A DNA stretch of 64,000 nucleotides from Curvibacter delicatus NBRC 14919 (lineage in GTDB: Bacteria > Pseudomonadota > Gammaproteobacteria > Burkholderiales > Burkholderiaceae_C): contig NZ_BCWP01000003.1 of NCBI RefSeq assembly GCF_001592265.1, forward strand, positions 62,001 to 126,000. The letters run 5' to 3'. The notes beneath the pieces are model-generated. The model had not been told where the DNA came from and made no database searches. It saw only the letters and a program-made list of their open reading frames with translations. How positions within the stretch are numbered: the stretch's first letter is position 1; each line of letters starts with the position of its first letter. A program made the position numbers and the translations under genes. Of the stretch, positions 27,765-37,699 are shown one piece after another.

Positions 27765-29447
27765 ATGTCTGAATCTTTTGCCGCCCTGTTTGAAGAATCC
27801 CTGCAACGCACCGAAATGCGTCCGGGCGAAGTGATCACCGCCGAAGTCGTGCGCATCGAGCACGGCTTCGTCGTCGTGAACGCCGGCCTGAAGTCCGAAG
27901 CCTACGTGCCGATCGAGGAATTCAAGAACGACCAGGGCGTGCTCGAAGTCCAAGTGGGCGACTTCGTTTCCGTGGCCATTGGCTCCATCGAAAACGGCTA
28001 CGGCGACACTATCCTGTCGCGCGACACCGCCAAGCGCCTGGCTTCCTGGATGAGCCTGGAAAAGGCCCTGGAATCCGGCGAATTCGTCACCGGTACCACC
28101 AGCGGCAAGGTCAAGGGTGGCCTGACCGTGCTGGTCAACGGCATCCGCGCCTTCCTGCCCGGCTCGCTGGTTGACACCCGTCCGACCAAGGATCTGTCTC
28201 CGTACGAGAACAAGACCATGGAGTTCAAGGTCATCAAGCTCGACCGCAAGCGCAACAACGTGGTGCTGAGCCGCCGCGCCGTGGTGGAAGCCTCCATGGG
28301 CGAAGAGCGCGCCAAGCTGATGCAGACCCTGAAAGAAGGCTCTGTGGTGCAAGGCGTGGTCAAGAACATCACCGAATACGGTGCCTTCGTGGACCTGGGC
28401 GGCATTGACGGTCTGCTGCACATCACCGACATGGCATGGCGCCGCGTCCGCCACCCGAGCGAAGTCGTTCAGGCTGGCCAGGAAATCTCCGCCAAGATCC
28501 TCAAGTTCGACACCGAGAAGAACCGTGTGTCCCTGGGTCTCAAGCAGATGGGCGACGACCCGTGGATGGGCGTGAACCGCCGCTACCCGCAAGGCACCCG
28601 CATGTTCGGCAAGATCACCAACATCGCCGACTACGGCGCGTTTGTGGAACTCGAGCCCGGCATCGAAGGTCTGGTGCACGTGTCCGAAATGGACTGGACC
28701 AACAAGAATGTGGCCCCTTCCAAGATCGTCTCCCTGGGTGACGAAGTCGAAGTCATGGTCCTCGAGATCGACGAAGACAAGCGCCGCATCAGCTTGGGCA
28801 TGAAGCAGTGCAAGGCCAACCCGTGGCAGGAATTCGCGCAGAACACCAAGCGCGGCGACCGCGTCAAGGGCCCGATCAAGTCGATCACCGACTTCGGCGT
28901 GTTCGTTGGCCTGGCTGCCGGCATCGACGGCCTGGTGCACCTGTCCGACCTGTCCTGGAACGAGCCCGGCGAAGCCGCCGTGCGCAACTACAAGAAGGGT
29001 CAGGAAGTCGAAGCCATCGTGCTGGCCGTGGATGTGGACCGCGAGCGCATCTCCCTGGGCATCAAGCAGCTGGACTCCGACCCGTTCACGACCTTCGTGT
29101 CGATCAACGACAAGGGCCAGACCGTGACCGGCAAGGTCAAGACCGTGGATGCCAAGGGCGCTGAAATCGACCTCGGCGACGACATCATCGGTTACCTGCG
29201 CGCCAGCGAAATCTCCCGCGACCGCGTGGAAGATGCCCGCAATGTGCTGAAGGAAGGCGATGAAGTGACCGCTGTGGTGGTGAACGTGGATCGTAAGACC
29301 CGCAACATCCAGCTGTCCATCAAGGCCAAGGACATGGCAGACCAGAATGAAGCCATGCAGTCCCTGAGCCAGCAGTCTGCCCGCGAAAACGCTGGCACGA
29401 CCAGCCTGGGCGCCCTGCTGCGTGCCAAACTGGACAACAACAACTGA
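27765..29447 (+). CDS. rpsA: Ribosomal protein S1
   Basis: S1 brings mRNA to the 30S ribosome. The 560-residue protein has six S1 RNA-binding repeats of about 70-85 residues (for example [17 protein letters not shown]-type segments at about 190 and 280, and [14 protein letters not shown] near the end). The first two are the divergent ribosome-binding repeats ([20 protein letters not shown]). The start ATG 27765 follows TAGGAAATTAA. The gene ends with a good terminator. Confidence 0.97.
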   Translation: MSESFAALFEESLQRTEMRPGEVITAEVVRIEHGFVVVNAGLKSEAYVPIEEFKNDQGVLEVQVGDFVSVAIGSIENGYGDTILSRDTAKRLASWMSLEKALESGEFVTGTTSGKVKGGLTVLVNGIRAFLPGSLVDTRPTKDLSPYENKTMEFKVIKLDRKRNNVVLSRRAVVEASMGEERAKLMQTLKEGSVVQGVVKNITEYGAFVDLGGIDGLLHITDMAWRRVRHPSEVVQAGQEISAKILKFDTEKNRVSLGLKQMGDDPWMGVNRRYPQGTRMFGKITNIADYGAFVELEPGIEGLVHVSEMDWTNKNVAPSKIVSLGDEVEVMVLEIDEDKRRISLGMKQCKANPWQEFAQNTKRGDRVKGPIKSITDFGVFVGLAAGIDGLVHLSDLSWNEPGEAAVRNYKKGQEVEAIVLAVDVDRERISLGIKQLDSDPFTTFVSINDKGQTVTGKVKTVDAKGAEIDLGDDIIGYLRASEISRDRVEDARNVLKEGDEVTAVVVNVDRKTRNIQLSIKAKDMADQNEAMQSLSQQSARENAGTTSLGALLRAKLDNNN

Positions 29448-29470
29448 TCTGCTGTTGCTGACCTGAACAA

Positions 29471-29504
29471 ACGGCCGGTTGCCTGCAGGCGCCGGTCGTT
29501 TTTT
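29471..29504 (+). terminator. Intrinsic terminator between rpsA and ihfB
   Basis: An 8-bp stem ACGGCCGG/CCGGTCGT (one G-T pair) encloses the inner palindrome GCCTGCAGGC and is followed by TTTTTTC. Read-through into ihfB is still likely, because ihfB starts 23 bases later. Confidence 0.75.
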
Positions 29505-29526
29505 CTTCGCCATACCCTGAATTGCC

Positions 29527-29838
29527 ATGACCCGCTCCGACCTCGTTGAAGAACTGGCCAACCGTTTCAGCCAACTGACCCACCGCGATGCCGAATTCGC
29601 GGTCAAGGCCATTCTGGATGCCATGAACGACGCCCTGGTACGTGGTCACCGGATCGAAATCCGCGGCTTTGGCAGTTTCTCCATCAACCGCCGACCGCCC
29701 CGCATGGGACGCAACCCGCGCAGTGGCGAGAGTGTGGCCATCCCCGAAAAGCGCGTTCCCCACTTCAAGCCAGGCAAGGCCTTGCGTGAAGCCGTGGACC
29801 AGCGCACCAGCGAAATGCAGGTCCAGAGCAAAAGCTGA
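29527..29838 (+). CDS. ihfB: Integration host factor subunit beta
   Basis: IHF-beta pairs with IHF-alpha to bend DNA at promoters, origins and recombination sites. The 103-residue protein begins [20 protein letters not shown] and contains the DNA-minor-groove arm signature [20 protein letters not shown]. Length fits the family. The rpsA-ihfB-lapA-lapB order is standard in beta- and gammaproteobacteria. Confidence 0.96.
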   Translation: MTRSDLVEELANRFSQLTHRDAEFAVKAILDAMNDALVRGHRIEIRGFGSFSINRRPPRMGRNPRSGESVAIPEKRVPHFKPGKALREAVDQRTSEMQVQSKS

Positions 29839-29883
29839 CGGACCCAACGCAACGTTAGAATCCCCTCGTCACAGAGGAGATCA

Positions 29884-30183
29884 ATGAAACACCTCATGTG
29901 GCTGCTCAGGTGGATACTGAAAGCAGCCATTTTTTTCACCCTTTTTGCCTTCGCCCTGAACAACCAGCAGGATGCGACGGTGCATTTCTTCTTTGGCACC
30001 GCGTGGCGAACCCCGCTGGTGCTGGTGGTACTGGCCGCATTTGCCGCCGGACTGGTCGCCGGCGTTCTGGCCATGGTGCCGCGCTGGTGGAAGCACCGCA
30101 GTGCCGCCAGCCGTGTGCACACCGCAGCCGCCGTCACCCCCAGCGCGCCACCTCAACCGCCCGTACCACCCCATGGACTTTGA
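29884..30183 (+). CDS. lapA: LapA-family inner membrane protein
   Basis: This 99-residue protein has two transmembrane helices (about residues 12-27 and 42-66) joined by the conserved NNQQDATVHFFFG segment, typical of LapA/DUF1049. LapA works with LapB in control of lipopolysaccharide assembly and LpxC stability. The C-terminal tail is Pro/Ala-rich. An AGAGGAG ribosome site precedes ATG 29884. It overlaps lapB by 11 bases. Confidence 0.9.
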   Translation: MKHLMWLLRWILKAAIFFTLFAFALNNQQDATVHFFFGTAWRTPLVLVVLAAFAAGLVAGVLAMVPRWWKHRSAASRVHTAAAVTPSAPPQPPVPPHGL

Positions 30184-31330
30184 TCTGAGCTGGATCCTGC
30201 TGGGCCTGCCCCTGGCCTTCGGCCTGGGCTGGCTGGCTTCGCGATTCGACTTGCGCCAGCTGCGCATCGAGAACCGGCAGACGCCCAAGGCCTATTTCCG
30301 CGGCCTGAACTTCCTGCTCAACGAGCAGCAGGACCAGGCCATCGATGCCTTCATCGAAGCCGTGCAGCACGACCCCGACACCTCGGAACTGCACTTTGCC
30401 CTGGGCAACCTGTTCCGTCGCCGTGGCGAGTACGAACGCGCCGTGCGCGTGCATGAACACCTGTTGTCACGCGGTGACCTCTCCGAGGCGGACCGCCAGC
30501 GCGCCCAGCATGCGCTGGCCCTCGACTTCCTGAAAGCCGGCTTGCTCGACCGGGCAGAAGACGCCCTGCTCAAGCTCGAAGGTACGCCGTTTGAAGCGCA
30601 GGCCCGTCTGGCCCTGCTGGCCAACTACGAACGCTCACGCGACTGGCCGCAAGCGGCCAGCATTGCCAGCAAGCTGGACAATTCGGACAGCGGCAGCTTC
30701 AGCAGCCGTCTCGCCCACTATTTGTGCGAGCAGGCGGCGGCCCATCTGACCGCCGGAGAAACCGCTCAGGCCCGCAGCCTGCTGGAACAGGCCATGACAA
30801 CAGCCCCCGCTGCGCCGCGCCCACGCATTGAGCTGGCCAGCCTGCTCAGCAGCCAGGGGGACCACGCCGCAGCCTGCACCACGCTGGAAACGACACTTCA
30901 GGCGGCCCCGGCGGCCACGCCCTTGGTCGCAGCGCCGCTCGCCAATGTAGCCATCGCCAGCGGCCGTGTCCCGACCGTGCTGCCACAACTCAAGGCCAGC
31001 TATGAACAGGCCCCCTCGCTGGATGTGCTGGAAGCCATCGTTGCCCTGGAAGCAACCCAGGGCAGCAATGGCCACACAGCACGCGACTGGTACGTGCGCC
31101 ATCTCGAAAACGAGCCGTCATTGGTAGCCGCTGCCAAATGGATTGCGGGCGAAAAGCTGGAGCATGAACAATTCCATCCGCAGGTGCAACGCGCGCTGGA
31201 CCACGCCGTCAAACCCTTGACGCGCTACCGCTGCGCCGCCTGCGGCTTCGAGGCCAAACAGCATTTCTGGCAATGCCCGGGTTGCCAGACCTGGGACAGC
31301 TATCCGGCGCGGCGGGTAGAAGAGCTGTAA
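30173..31330 (+). CDS. lapB: Lipopolysaccharide assembly protein LapB (YciM)
   Basis: LapB is a membrane-anchored TPR protein that directs LpxC to FtsH degradation and so balances LPS and phospholipid synthesis. From ATG 30173 the 385 residues have an N-terminal anchor (DLSWILLGLPLAFGLGWLAS), TPR repeats from about 45 to 340 (YFRGLNFLLNEQQDQAIDAF, LGNLFRRRGEYERAVRVHEH) and a C-terminal rubredoxin-type zinc/iron knuckle with two CxxC pairs (RCAACGFEA and QCPGCQTWDSYP). The longer upstream frame is an overlap artefact with lapA. Confidence 0.94.
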   Translation: MDFDLSWILLGLPLAFGLGWLASRFDLRQLRIENRQTPKAYFRGLNFLLNEQQDQAIDAFIEAVQHDPDTSELHFALGNLFRRRGEYERAVRVHEHLLSRGDLSEADRQRAQHALALDFLKAGLLDRAEDALLKLEGTPFEAQARLALLANYERSRDWPQAASIASKLDNSDSGSFSSRLAHYLCEQAAAHLTAGETAQARSLLEQAMTTAPAAPRPRIELASLLSSQGDHAAACTTLETTLQAAPAATPLVAAPLANVAIASGRVPTVLPQLKASYEQAPSLDVLEAIVALEATQGSNGHTARDWYVRHLENEPSLVAAAKWIAGEKLEHEQFHPQVQRALDHAVKPLTRYRCAACGFEAKQHFWQCPGCQTWDSYPARRVEEL

Positions 31331-31337
31331 TGAGGCA

Positions 31338-31387
31338 CCCCCGACTCTCGCTCACTGCGTGTAGTTCGCATCCCCCCTCAAGGGGGC
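31338..31387 (+). repeat. Intergenic repeat unit C in lapB-rfaE1 gap
   Basis: The unit begins CCCCCGACTCTCGCTCACTG and ends with the hairpin CCCCCTCAAGGGGG. It is a diverged copy of the units between pheA and tyrA. Confidence 0.65.
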
Positions 31388-31424
31388 ACACCCAGCAGCC
31401 CGGCAAAGCCGGTTCTGCGGGTGT
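31388..31424 (+). repeat. Hairpin in lapB-rfaE1 gap
   Basis: Arms ACACCC-A-GCAG and CTGC-GGGTGT enclose a smaller stem CCGGC-AAA-GCCGG. No T run follows, so it is a poor terminator; it may be part of the repeat element. Confidence 0.5.
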
Positions 31425-31477
31425 CCCCGACTATGCTTCTTTGTGCCTGCTGTAATTCGGCAACCAGCATCTCTGAC

Positions 31478-32419
31478 ATGCCAATGAAAATAACTCAAGA
31501 ACAACTGTCCAAGGCGCGCGTGCTCGTGGTCGGCGACGCCATGATCGACCGCTACTGGTACGGTGCGGTGGACCGCATCAGCCCGGAGGCGCCGGTGCCG
31601 GTGGTGCGCATCACGCGCGAGGAAGAACGCATTGGCGGTGCCGCCAATGTGGCCAGCAACGTGGTGGCGCTGGGTGCCCGGGCTTCGTTGTTGACGGTCG
31701 TGGGCGAGGATGATGCCAGCCACAAGCTGGAACAGCTGGTGGCCAAGACCGGCATCACCCCCTACTTCGACCGTGACGCCCAGCTGCAGACCACCGTCAA
31801 GCTGCGCATCATTGGCCGCCAGCAGCAGCTGATCCGGCTCGACTTCGAGAACACCCCCAAGAGCGAAGTGCTGGCGTCGCAGACGGCCACCTTCCGCAAC
31901 CTGCTGTCCAGCCATGACGCCGTGCTGTTTTCCGACTACGGCAAGGGTGGCCTGGACCATGTGCACGACATGATCGAGCATGCCAAGGCGGCCGGCAAGC
32001 CGGTCCTGATCGATCCCAAGGGCTCCGACTACTCGCGTTACAGCGGCGCCACTGTCATCACACCCAACCGCGCTGAACTGCAGCAGGTGGTGGGCGGCTG
32101 GCGCGACGAAGACGAGCTGCGCGGCAAGGCCCAGAACCTGCGCCGGCAACTTGGCCTGCAGGCCCTGCTGCTCACGCGCAGCGAAGAAGGCATGACGCTT
32201 TATGACGATGAAGGCGAACTCAGTGTCGCCGCGCAGGCACGTGAGGTGTTCGACGTCACCGGTGCCGGCGACACCGTGATTGCCACCATGGCCGCACTGG
32301 TGGCCGCGGGCCTGAGCCTGCGCCAGGCCATGCCGCTGGCCAACCGTGCCGGCGGCATCGTGGTCGGCAAGTTCGGCACCGCCACCGTCAGCTATGACGA
32401 GCTGTTTGCCACAAACTGA
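31478..32419 (+). CDS. rfaE1: D-glycero-beta-D-manno-heptose-7-phosphate kinase (RfaE domain I)
   Basis: This PfkB-family sugar kinase makes heptose-1,7-bisphosphate for the LPS inner core. The protein (about 313 residues) has [18 protein letters not shown] near the N-terminus and the catalytic [16 protein letters not shown] near the C-terminus. It has only the kinase half; the adenylyltransferase half of HldE is not in this frame, so it must be encoded elsewhere (the two-gene arrangement usual in Burkholderiales). ATG 31478 and ATG 31484 are both possible starts ([10 protein letters not shown]). Confidence 0.93.
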   Translation: MPMKITQEQLSKARVLVVGDAMIDRYWYGAVDRISPEAPVPVVRITREEERIGGAANVASNVVALGARASLLTVVGEDDASHKLEQLVAKTGITPYFDRDAQLQTTVKLRIIGRQQQLIRLDFENTPKSEVLASQTATFRNLLSSHDAVLFSDYGKGGLDHVHDMIEHAKAAGKPVLIDPKGSDYSRYSGATVITPNRAELQQVVGGWRDEDELRGKAQNLRRQLGLQALLLTRSEEGMTLYDDEGELSVAAQAREVFDVTGAGDTVIATMAALVAAGLSLRQAMPLANRAGGIVVGKFGTATVSYDELFATN

Positions 32420-32436
32420 ATTTGAAGGACCACACC

Positions 32437-33444
32437 ATGACACGCGTTGTAGTTACGGGGGCTGCGGGTTTTATCGGCAGCAACATCATCAAGGGGCTCA
32501 ATGCCCGCGGCATCGACGACATCATCGCCGTTGACGACCTGAGTCAGGGCGACAAGTTCCGCAACTTGGCCGACCTGAAGATTGCCGACTACGTCGACCT
32601 TGACGATTTCTACCCACTGTTCGACGAGCGGCACTATGGCCAGGTCGAGGCCGTGTTCCATGAGGGCGCCTGCAGCGACACCATGGAGCAGGACGGCAAG
32701 TACATGATGGACAACAACTACACGCTGTCCACCGAGCTGTTCCAGGCCTGCCAGCAGCAGGGCACGCGCCTGCTCTATGCCTCCTCGGCGGCCACCTACG
32801 GCGGCTCCGACACCTTCCGCGAAGTGCCGGAGTTCGAGCGCCCGCTCAATGTCTACGGCTACTCCAAGCTGCTGTTCGACCAGCGCATGCGCCGCGAACT
32901 CGGCCCCCAGTTCGAAAAAGCCAAGACCCAGGTGGTGGGCTTCCGCTACTTCAACGTCTACGGCCCACGTGAGCAGCACAAGGGCCGCATGGCCAGTGTG
33001 GCCTTCCACCAGTTCAACCAGTTCCGGGCCGAGGGCAAGGTCAAACTGTTCGGCGCGTACGGCGGTTACGCCCAAGGTGAGCAGATGCGCGACTTCGTGT
33101 TTGTGGACGACGTGGTGGCCGTGAATCTCTGGTTCTACGACAACCCGGGCCAAAACGGCGTGTTCAACCTCGGCTCCGGCCGCGCCCAGCCCTTCAACGA
33201 CGTGGCCGTGGGCGTGGTCAACACGCTGCGCAGCCTGCAGGGTGAGTCGGCCCTGTCGCTCGCCGACATCGTGGCCCAAGGCCTGATCGAGTACATCCCC
33301 TTCCCCGATGCGTTGCGCGGCAAGTACCAGTGTTACACCCAGGCCGACCTGGCCAAGCTGCGCGCCACGGGCTGCAACCATGCCTTTGCCGATGTGCAAA
33401 CCGGTGTGGCGAAGTACGTGCAGTGGCTGGCCAGCCAGGCCTGA
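32437..33444 (+). CDS. hldD: ADP-L-glycero-D-manno-heptose 6-epimerase
   Basis: HldD makes the final ADP-heptose for LPS core. The 335-residue protein has the NAD(P)-binding motif [16 protein letters not shown], the SDR catalytic serine in [10 protein letters not shown], the [10 protein letters not shown] Tyr-Lys pair and the [19 protein letters not shown] signature. The start is ATG 32437 behind GAAGGA. It follows rfaE1 by 17 bases, so the ADP-heptose genes form one unit, closed by a terminator. Confidence 0.96.
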   Translation: MTRVVVTGAAGFIGSNIIKGLNARGIDDIIAVDDLSQGDKFRNLADLKIADYVDLDDFYPLFDERHYGQVEAVFHEGACSDTMEQDGKYMMDNNYTLSTELFQACQQQGTRLLYASSAATYGGSDTFREVPEFERPLNVYGYSKLLFDQRMRRELGPQFEKAKTQVVGFRYFNVYGPREQHKGRMASVAFHQFNQFRAEGKVKLFGAYGGYAQGEQMRDFVFVDDVVAVNLWFYDNPGQNGVFNLGSGRAQPFNDVAVGVVNTLRSLQGESALSLADIVAQGLIEYIPFPDALRGKYQCYTQADLAKLRATGCNHAFADVQTGVAKYVQWLASQA

Positions 33445-33494
33445 ATGCGCTCATCAGGAGCCAACTGACAACACACGCGTTGTTTCTCATGCCA

Positions 33495-33538
33495 CAAAAC
33501 AAAGGCCGGTTGAGCAGTCGCTCACCGGCCTTTGTTTT
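33495..33538. terminator. Bidirectional terminator after hldD
   Basis: A long stem (CAAAGGCCGGT...GAGC / GCTC...ACCGGCCTTTG, one bulge) is flanked by AAAA and TTTT. It serves hldD from the left and the lipoprotein gene from the right, whose stop codons converge here. Confidence 0.88.
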
Positions 33539-33548
33539 GGCCCCTGTC

Positions 33549-33851
33549 TCAGAGGCACTTCAAGGCCACCCCATACAAGGTGATCACCTCTTCTGCCTCC
33601 GTCGTTTTCACGATGGCCACAGTGTCCGCTCCCATGTTGGCTGCGGCATCAAGCAAATCTGCCATGGCTTTGGACTTCGCAGCAGACTCGAACAGCAAGC
33701 CCTTGGACCTGCCGGCAACAGAGCCGAGCTGAGTACAAGCCTTCGCTGCAGGGCTGTCATTCTGGATGACACGGATGCGGGCCGCCCCATCCGTCAACGA
33801 CGTAGCGCACCCAGCCAGTGCCACGGACATGATGAAAAGAATGCGACGCAT
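33549..33851 (-). CDS. Small lipoprotein, DUF4156-like
   Basis: The 100-residue protein starts at ATG 33851 behind GGGAGGTG. It has a lipoprotein signal with lipobox ALAGCA (Cys at about residue 16). The mature part contains two further cysteines (AKACTQLGSV and the terminal ALKCL) and AANMGADTVAIVK, which resembles DUF4156. Function is unknown; it is probably an outer-membrane-anchored envelope protein. Confidence 0.8.
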   Translation of the reverse strand: MRRILFIMSVALAGCATSLTDGAARIRVIQNDSPAAKACTQLGSVAGRSKGLLFESAAKSKAMADLLDAAANMGADTVAIVKTTEAEEVITLYGVALKCL

Positions 33852-34011
33852 CGCCACCTCCCGAGTGATTGAAGCCTGGATATTAAACATGAGTTCCAGC
33901 ACAGGTGACACGAACCGGCAGCACACACCTGTGCCCCCCATCCTCTCCCACGCCCACACCGATCAGAGACGTCGTCGTGGTGACCTGGCCGCGGCGTGAG
34001 CCGGCGCCTGG

Positions 34012-34617
34012 CTAGCCGCCGATCAGCCGGAGGTAGGCTTCACGCGTTTGCTGCGAAACAGACTCAAGCAGCTGTGCATGACTCGTCTGGTGGCGCGCCA
34101 GCATGCGCGCCGAGGCCACGGATTTGGAACGGCAAAACCAGTGGCAGCTGTGCTGCATCAGGAACAGCTCGGCAGACAACATGTAGGCCTTGTCGCGCAG
34201 CGACAGGTTGCGCCGGTTCTCGGCCACTTCAGCGATCCCCTGCGCATGAATGGCCAATGCCTGGCGCAGGTCGAAGCTGGCCTGCGGGAACAGCTTGCTG
34301 GCATAGGGAATCGCCACAGGCAGGGTGCTGACCAGTGTCTTGTCACCCCAGACCGTCGAAAAGTCAGCGCAGAACCGCTTGAACTGCTCGCTCAACTCAA
34401 GCTCCGCCGTGCCCAACATGCTCCAGATTTGCGCACGGCGCTCCGGATCCTTCTCGTCCAGGGCGCGCAAATAACCCTCGGTCAAGTTCTCCATCAGTTT
34501 CTCGATCTGGAAGCGGCTGAGATACGCCCCCAAAAGGGCGATGCGCTGGCGCTGGTCGCGGGTTTTGAGGAACTGCAGCGCGATCACAAGCAGCAACAGG
34601 GGAAGAAGGAACTCCAT
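34012..34617 (-). CDS. Uncharacterised membrane-anchored protein
   Basis: The 201-residue protein starts at ATG 34617 with one N-terminal hydrophobic helix (MEFLLPLLLLVIALQFL) followed by positive residues. The rest is mostly helical, with no motif I recognise. Two close cysteines appear in SCHWFCRSKS near residue 160. It stands alone between the lipoprotein gene and the comEA-like gene. I do not recognise the family. Confidence 0.65.
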   Translation of the reverse strand: MEFLLPLLLLVIALQFLKTRDQRQRIALLGAYLSRFQIEKLMENLTEGYLRALDEKDPERRAQIWSMLGTAELELSEQFKRFCADFSTVWGDKTLVSTLPVAIPYASKLFPQASFDLRQALAIHAQGIAEVAENRRNLSLRDKAYMLSAELFLMQHSCHWFCRSKSVASARMLARHQTSHAQLLESVSQQTREAYLRLIGG

Positions 34618-34831
34618 GCAAGAAACAGACGCAGCGTTAAAAGGGCAAGTGTAGTGGCAGTGCCCCTCCCAACCTGGCCATTTTCTGCGGTACAAAGCCG
34701 TATCCCCTGCCGCATGCGCTGAACAAGAGAAGCGAAACACATGGGAACGCTCCGGGAAATCCCGAGCGCCGAAAACGCCGGCCTGACGTTATACCCAAGC
34801 TGGTTCCTGATTTCATGGAGGCTGACACACC

Positions 34832-35122
34832 ATGCGCAAACTGCTTGCAAGCTTTTCAGCCCTGCTGGTCTCGGCCAGTTGCTTTGCCACCGTAGAGGTC
34901 AACCAGGCCAGCGAAGCCGACCTTGACAGCATCCGTGGCATCGGGCCGGCGCTCTCGGGCAAGATCCTGGCCGAGCGTCAGAAGGCGCCGTTTCGCGACT
35001 GGCAGGACCTGATGCGGCGCGTCAAAGGCATTCGCAGCCACAGCGCCGCCCGGCTGTCAGACGCGGGGCTGAGCGTTAACGGTGCCGGCTACAGCGCCGA
35101 GCAGCCCACTGCGCCAAAATAA
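34832..35122 (+). CDS. ComEA-like helix-hairpin-helix protein
   Basis: The 96-residue protein has a signal peptide (residues 1-19, ending CFA) and one HhH DNA-binding unit (VNQASEADLDSIRGIGPALS, then RRVKGIRSHSAARL). Periplasmic ComEA-type proteins pull incoming DNA across the outer membrane during natural transformation. This one is short and has no other competence gene beside it, so a role in DNA uptake is possible but not shown. A TGGAGG ribosome site precedes ATG 34832. Confidence 0.85.
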   Translation: MRKLLASFSALLVSASCFATVEVNQASEADLDSIRGIGPALSGKILAERQKAPFRDWQDLMRRVKGIRSHSAARLSDAGLSVNGAGYSAEQPTAPK

Positions 35123-35146
35123 GCCCTTGCCCGCTATCATCGGGGC

Positions 35147-35536
35147 ATGATTTCCGTCCTTGCAATTTGCCTCGGTGCCAGCGTCGGTGCCCTGTTGCGC
35201 TGGCGGCTCGGCCTCTGGTTGAGCACCCCGGGTGCGCTGCTGCCCTGGGGCACGCTGACGGCCAACCTGATTGGTGGCTACCTGGTCGGCGTTTGCGTTG
35301 CCGTGTTCCAGCAGCTGCCGCAGCTTGATCCAATCTGGCGTCTGGCGCTGGTCACGGGTTTCCTGGGGGCCTTGACCACCTTCTCCAGCTTCTCGGCCGA
35401 GGTGGTGACCATGCTGCAGCAGCAACGTTACATGCTGGCCTTGGGCACTGCCTCGGTGCACCTGTTCGGCTCCTTGTTGCTGACCGTGGCCGGCATCAAA
35501 TTCGCTACTGTTTTGATAGCTGCCCGCGCATTCTGA
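35147..35536 (+). CDS. crcB: Fluoride ion channel CrcB/Fluc
   Basis: CrcB exports fluoride as a dual-topology dimer. The 129-residue protein has four transmembrane helices, the conserved GASVGALLRWRL start, the polar TANLIGGYLVG track and the GFLGALTTFSSFSAE signature with the channel phenylalanines. The last codons (KFATVLIAARAF) are formed by one of the 17-bp inverted repeats. No fluoride riboswitch fits in the 24-base gap upstream. Confidence 0.94.
   Translation: MISVLAICLGASVGALLRWRLGLWLSTPGALLPWGTLTANLIGGYLVGVCVAVFQQLPQLDPIWRLALVTGFLGALTTFSSFSAEVVTMLQQQRYMLALGTASVHLFGSLLLTVAGIKFATVLIAARAF
35504..35520. repeat. 17-bp inverted repeat, copy 2
   Basis: The sequence is GCTACTGTTTTGATAGC, with arms GCTA/TAGC in the same layout as the copies at 8955 and 47619. 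It lies in the last codons of crcB. Confidence 0.5.
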
Positions 35537-35959
35537 TCAAGGCTTGGAGGCCAATTTGGCTTGCGTTTTCTGAAGAAACTCAAGCAACTCCTTGTCAGAA
35601 CGGCGGATGTGCAGCGAAAGCCAGTCGCGCAGCACAGTCGACAACTGGGCCGCCACCGTGATGCTGCCCGCCTCGTATTTCTGGCGCAGGTCGTTCAGGC
35701 TCGCCACAAAATGCTGGTGGCCGATCTTGTGCCGCGCCAGATTCGGAAAATGCACGGACGCCATGCGCGCTTCCTCACGCTGCAGATGCGCTGCGGTGTA
35801 GCCGATCAGCTCGTTCAGGACCTTGTTGACCACTTCCCTGCCGCGTCCCTCGCTGGTGGCGGTATGCAACTCGTTGACCAGGTCGACCAGATGCCGGTGG
35901 TCCGCATCGATCGGACCGTGGTCGATCGCCAGATCTTCTGCCCATTCAAAGTAGGCCAT
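35537..35959 (-). CDS. Bacteriohemerythrin
   Basis: This 140-residue four-helix protein has the full hemerythrin ligand pattern: H in AIDHGPIDADHRHL, HxxxE in AAHLQREEARM, HxxxH in ARHKIGHQHF, and H/D in LHIRRSDKEL. It binds O2 at a di-iron centre and may store, deliver or sense oxygen. It lies 16 bases downstream of the chemoreceptor gene, so it may supply an oxygen signal to it. The stop directly abuts the crcB stop. Confidence 0.92.
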   Translation of the reverse strand: MAYFEWAEDLAIDHGPIDADHRHLVDLVNELHTATSEGRGREVVNKVLNELIGYTAAHLQREEARMASVHFPNLARHKIGHQHFVASLNDLRQKYEAGSITVAAQLSTVLRDWLSLHIRRSDKELLEFLQKTQAKLASKP

Positions 35960-35975
35960 GCGGAACTCCGGTGGG

Positions 35976-37565
35976 TCAGGCGGGCGATGGCAGGGCCATC
36001 ATGGCACCGGGTGCGTCATGCCGGCCAAGCCGGAACACGCTTACCGCATGCACCAGCCCCTGGGCCTGGTGCTCCAGCGATTGCGCCGCCGCAGCGGCCT
36101 CTTCCACCAGCGCGGCGTTCTGCTGCGTCACCTGGTCCATCTGGCCAACGGCCAGGTTGATCTGGTCGATGCCGGACGCCTGGTCCTGGCTGGCCGTCGT
36201 GATCTCGCGCATCAGGTCGGCCACGCGTCGCACATGGACCACGATCTCGTCCATCGTGCTGCCGGCCTGCTCCACCAGCTTGCACCCGTCATTGACATTG
36301 CTGACCGAGGCCCCGATCAGGTTCTTGATCTCCTTGGCCGCTTCGGCGCTGCGCCCGGCCAGGTTGCGCACCTCGGCCGCCACCACGGCAAAACCACGTC
36401 CCTGTTCACCGGCGCGTGCCGCTTCCACCGCCGCATTGAGCGCCAGCAAGTTGGTCTGGAAGGCGATGCCGTCAATCACGCCAATGATGTCGGCGATCCG
36501 GCCGGACGAGGTGTTGATGGCATCCATGGTGTGCACCACCTGCGACACCACATCGCCGCCTTTGACGGCCACGCTGGCGGCGGACTCCGCCAGCTGGCTG
36601 GCATGCTTGCCGCTCTCGTAGTTCTGCTTGACGGTGGAAGCCAGCTCCTGCATGGAGGCTGCTGTCTGCTCCAGCGCGCTGGCCTGCTCCTCGGTGCGGG
36701 ACGACAGGTCGATGTTGCCGGCAGCAATCTGGCTGGTGGCCGTGGCCATGGCCTCGGAACCGCCCCGCACCTGCTGCACGATCCGGACCAGGCTGTCGTT
36801 CATGTCCTGCAACGCCTGCAGCAACTGGCCGCATTCATCTTGCGTGCGCACCTGGATATGGCTGCCGAGATCGCCGGCGGCCACGGTCCGGGCAATCTGC
36901 ACCGCCTCGCCCATGGGCCGTGTGATGGAACGGGTGATCAAGACAGAACACAGAATGCCGGCCACCACGCCAACCGCACCCAGCAACAGCATCAGGCTGC
37001 GCGCGGCGTTGATGTCGTTGCGCATCTCGGCGCTGCTGTGCTCCACCAGCTTCTTCTGCAATTCGGTCAGGGCATTGATCGGCTCCTGCAACGCGTCGAG
37101 CGCCGGCAGCGTCTCGCTGTTGAGGATGCGGGTGGCCTCTTCCTTCTGTCCTTCATCCACCAGCCTGGCCACCTGGCTGAAAGACTTCACATATTTGATC
37201 CGCGCTTCCCCCAGGCGCGCCAGCAAGGCCCGCCCCTCAGGCAGGTAGATCAGCTGGTCCAGTGTCTTCAGCGCCTCATCGATGGTTTTCTTGTTGGTCT
37301 CGATCGCTGCCTTCACGCGCTTGACCTGCTCCGGATCGCTGGCAATCAGCAGCTCCATGGTGCGGCGCGCATTGGCCCGGGTGGTGGCATTGATGGTGTG
37401 CGCCGCATCCGCCTTGACCCAGTCTTTCTCGATGATGCGGTTGTTGACTTCGCCCACTTCCGTGAAGCGCTGAACACCCACCGTGACGACACACAGCAAT
37501 GTCACGATGAGCAGGCCGAAGCCCGCACCCAAGCGGGTGCCGATTTTGAGATCGCCGATTTTCAT
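35976..37565 (-). CDS. Methyl-accepting chemotaxis protein
   Basis: The 529-residue receptor starts at ATG 37565. It has a first TM helix (about 12-32), a helical periplasmic domain (about 35-190, 4HB_MCP-like, rich in [13 protein letters not shown]-type helices) and a second TM helix ([19 protein letters not shown]). HAMP ([20 protein letters not shown]) and a signalling domain follow, with the hairpin tip [20 protein letters not shown] and methylation helices. It ends without a CheR-docking pentapeptide. It is probably co-transcribed with the bacteriohemerythrin gene. Confidence 0.94.
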   Translation of the reverse strand: MKIGDLKIGTRLGAGFGLLIVTLLCVVTVGVQRFTEVGEVNNRIIEKDWVKADAAHTINATTRANARRTMELLIASDPEQVKRVKAAIETNKKTIDEALKTLDQLIYLPEGRALLARLGEARIKYVKSFSQVARLVDEGQKEEATRILNSETLPALDALQEPINALTELQKKLVEHSSAEMRNDINAARSLMLLLGAVGVVAGILCSVLITRSITRPMGEAVQIARTVAAGDLGSHIQVRTQDECGQLLQALQDMNDSLVRIVQQVRGGSEAMATATSQIAAGNIDLSSRTEEQASALEQTAASMQELASTVKQNYESGKHASQLAESAASVAVKGGDVVSQVVHTMDAINTSSGRIADIIGVIDGIAFQTNLLALNAAVEAARAGEQGRGFAVVAAEVRNLAGRSAEAAKEIKNLIGASVSNVNDGCKLVEQAGSTMDEIVVHVRRVADLMREITTASQDQASGIDQINLAVGQMDQVTQQNAALVEEAAAAAQSLEHQAQGLVHAVSVFRLGRHDAPGAMMALPSPA

Positions 37566-37699
37566 TTGATTCCTCTTGCCGCGGCAGGTCACTGAACACG
37601 TGGTGGCCATTCTCGGGGTTTCCCCGACCGGCGCCAAGCGAGGCCCTCCCATAAACGAGGCCAATCTGATATGCGTCAAGCTCTCAGCAACTCACGCCA

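Noticed and set aside
29972-30172. Upstream extension of lapB
   Set aside because: The extra 67 residues overlap lapA out of frame and have no features. ATG 30173 starts directly at the membrane anchor.
31388-31424. Terminator for lapB
   Set aside because: The hairpin has no T run and lies next to a repeat unit, so it is listed as a repeat.
35122-35147. Fluoride riboswitch before crcB
   Set aside because: The gap is only 24 bases, and the upstream sequence is comEA-like coding sequence without the pseudoknot motif.
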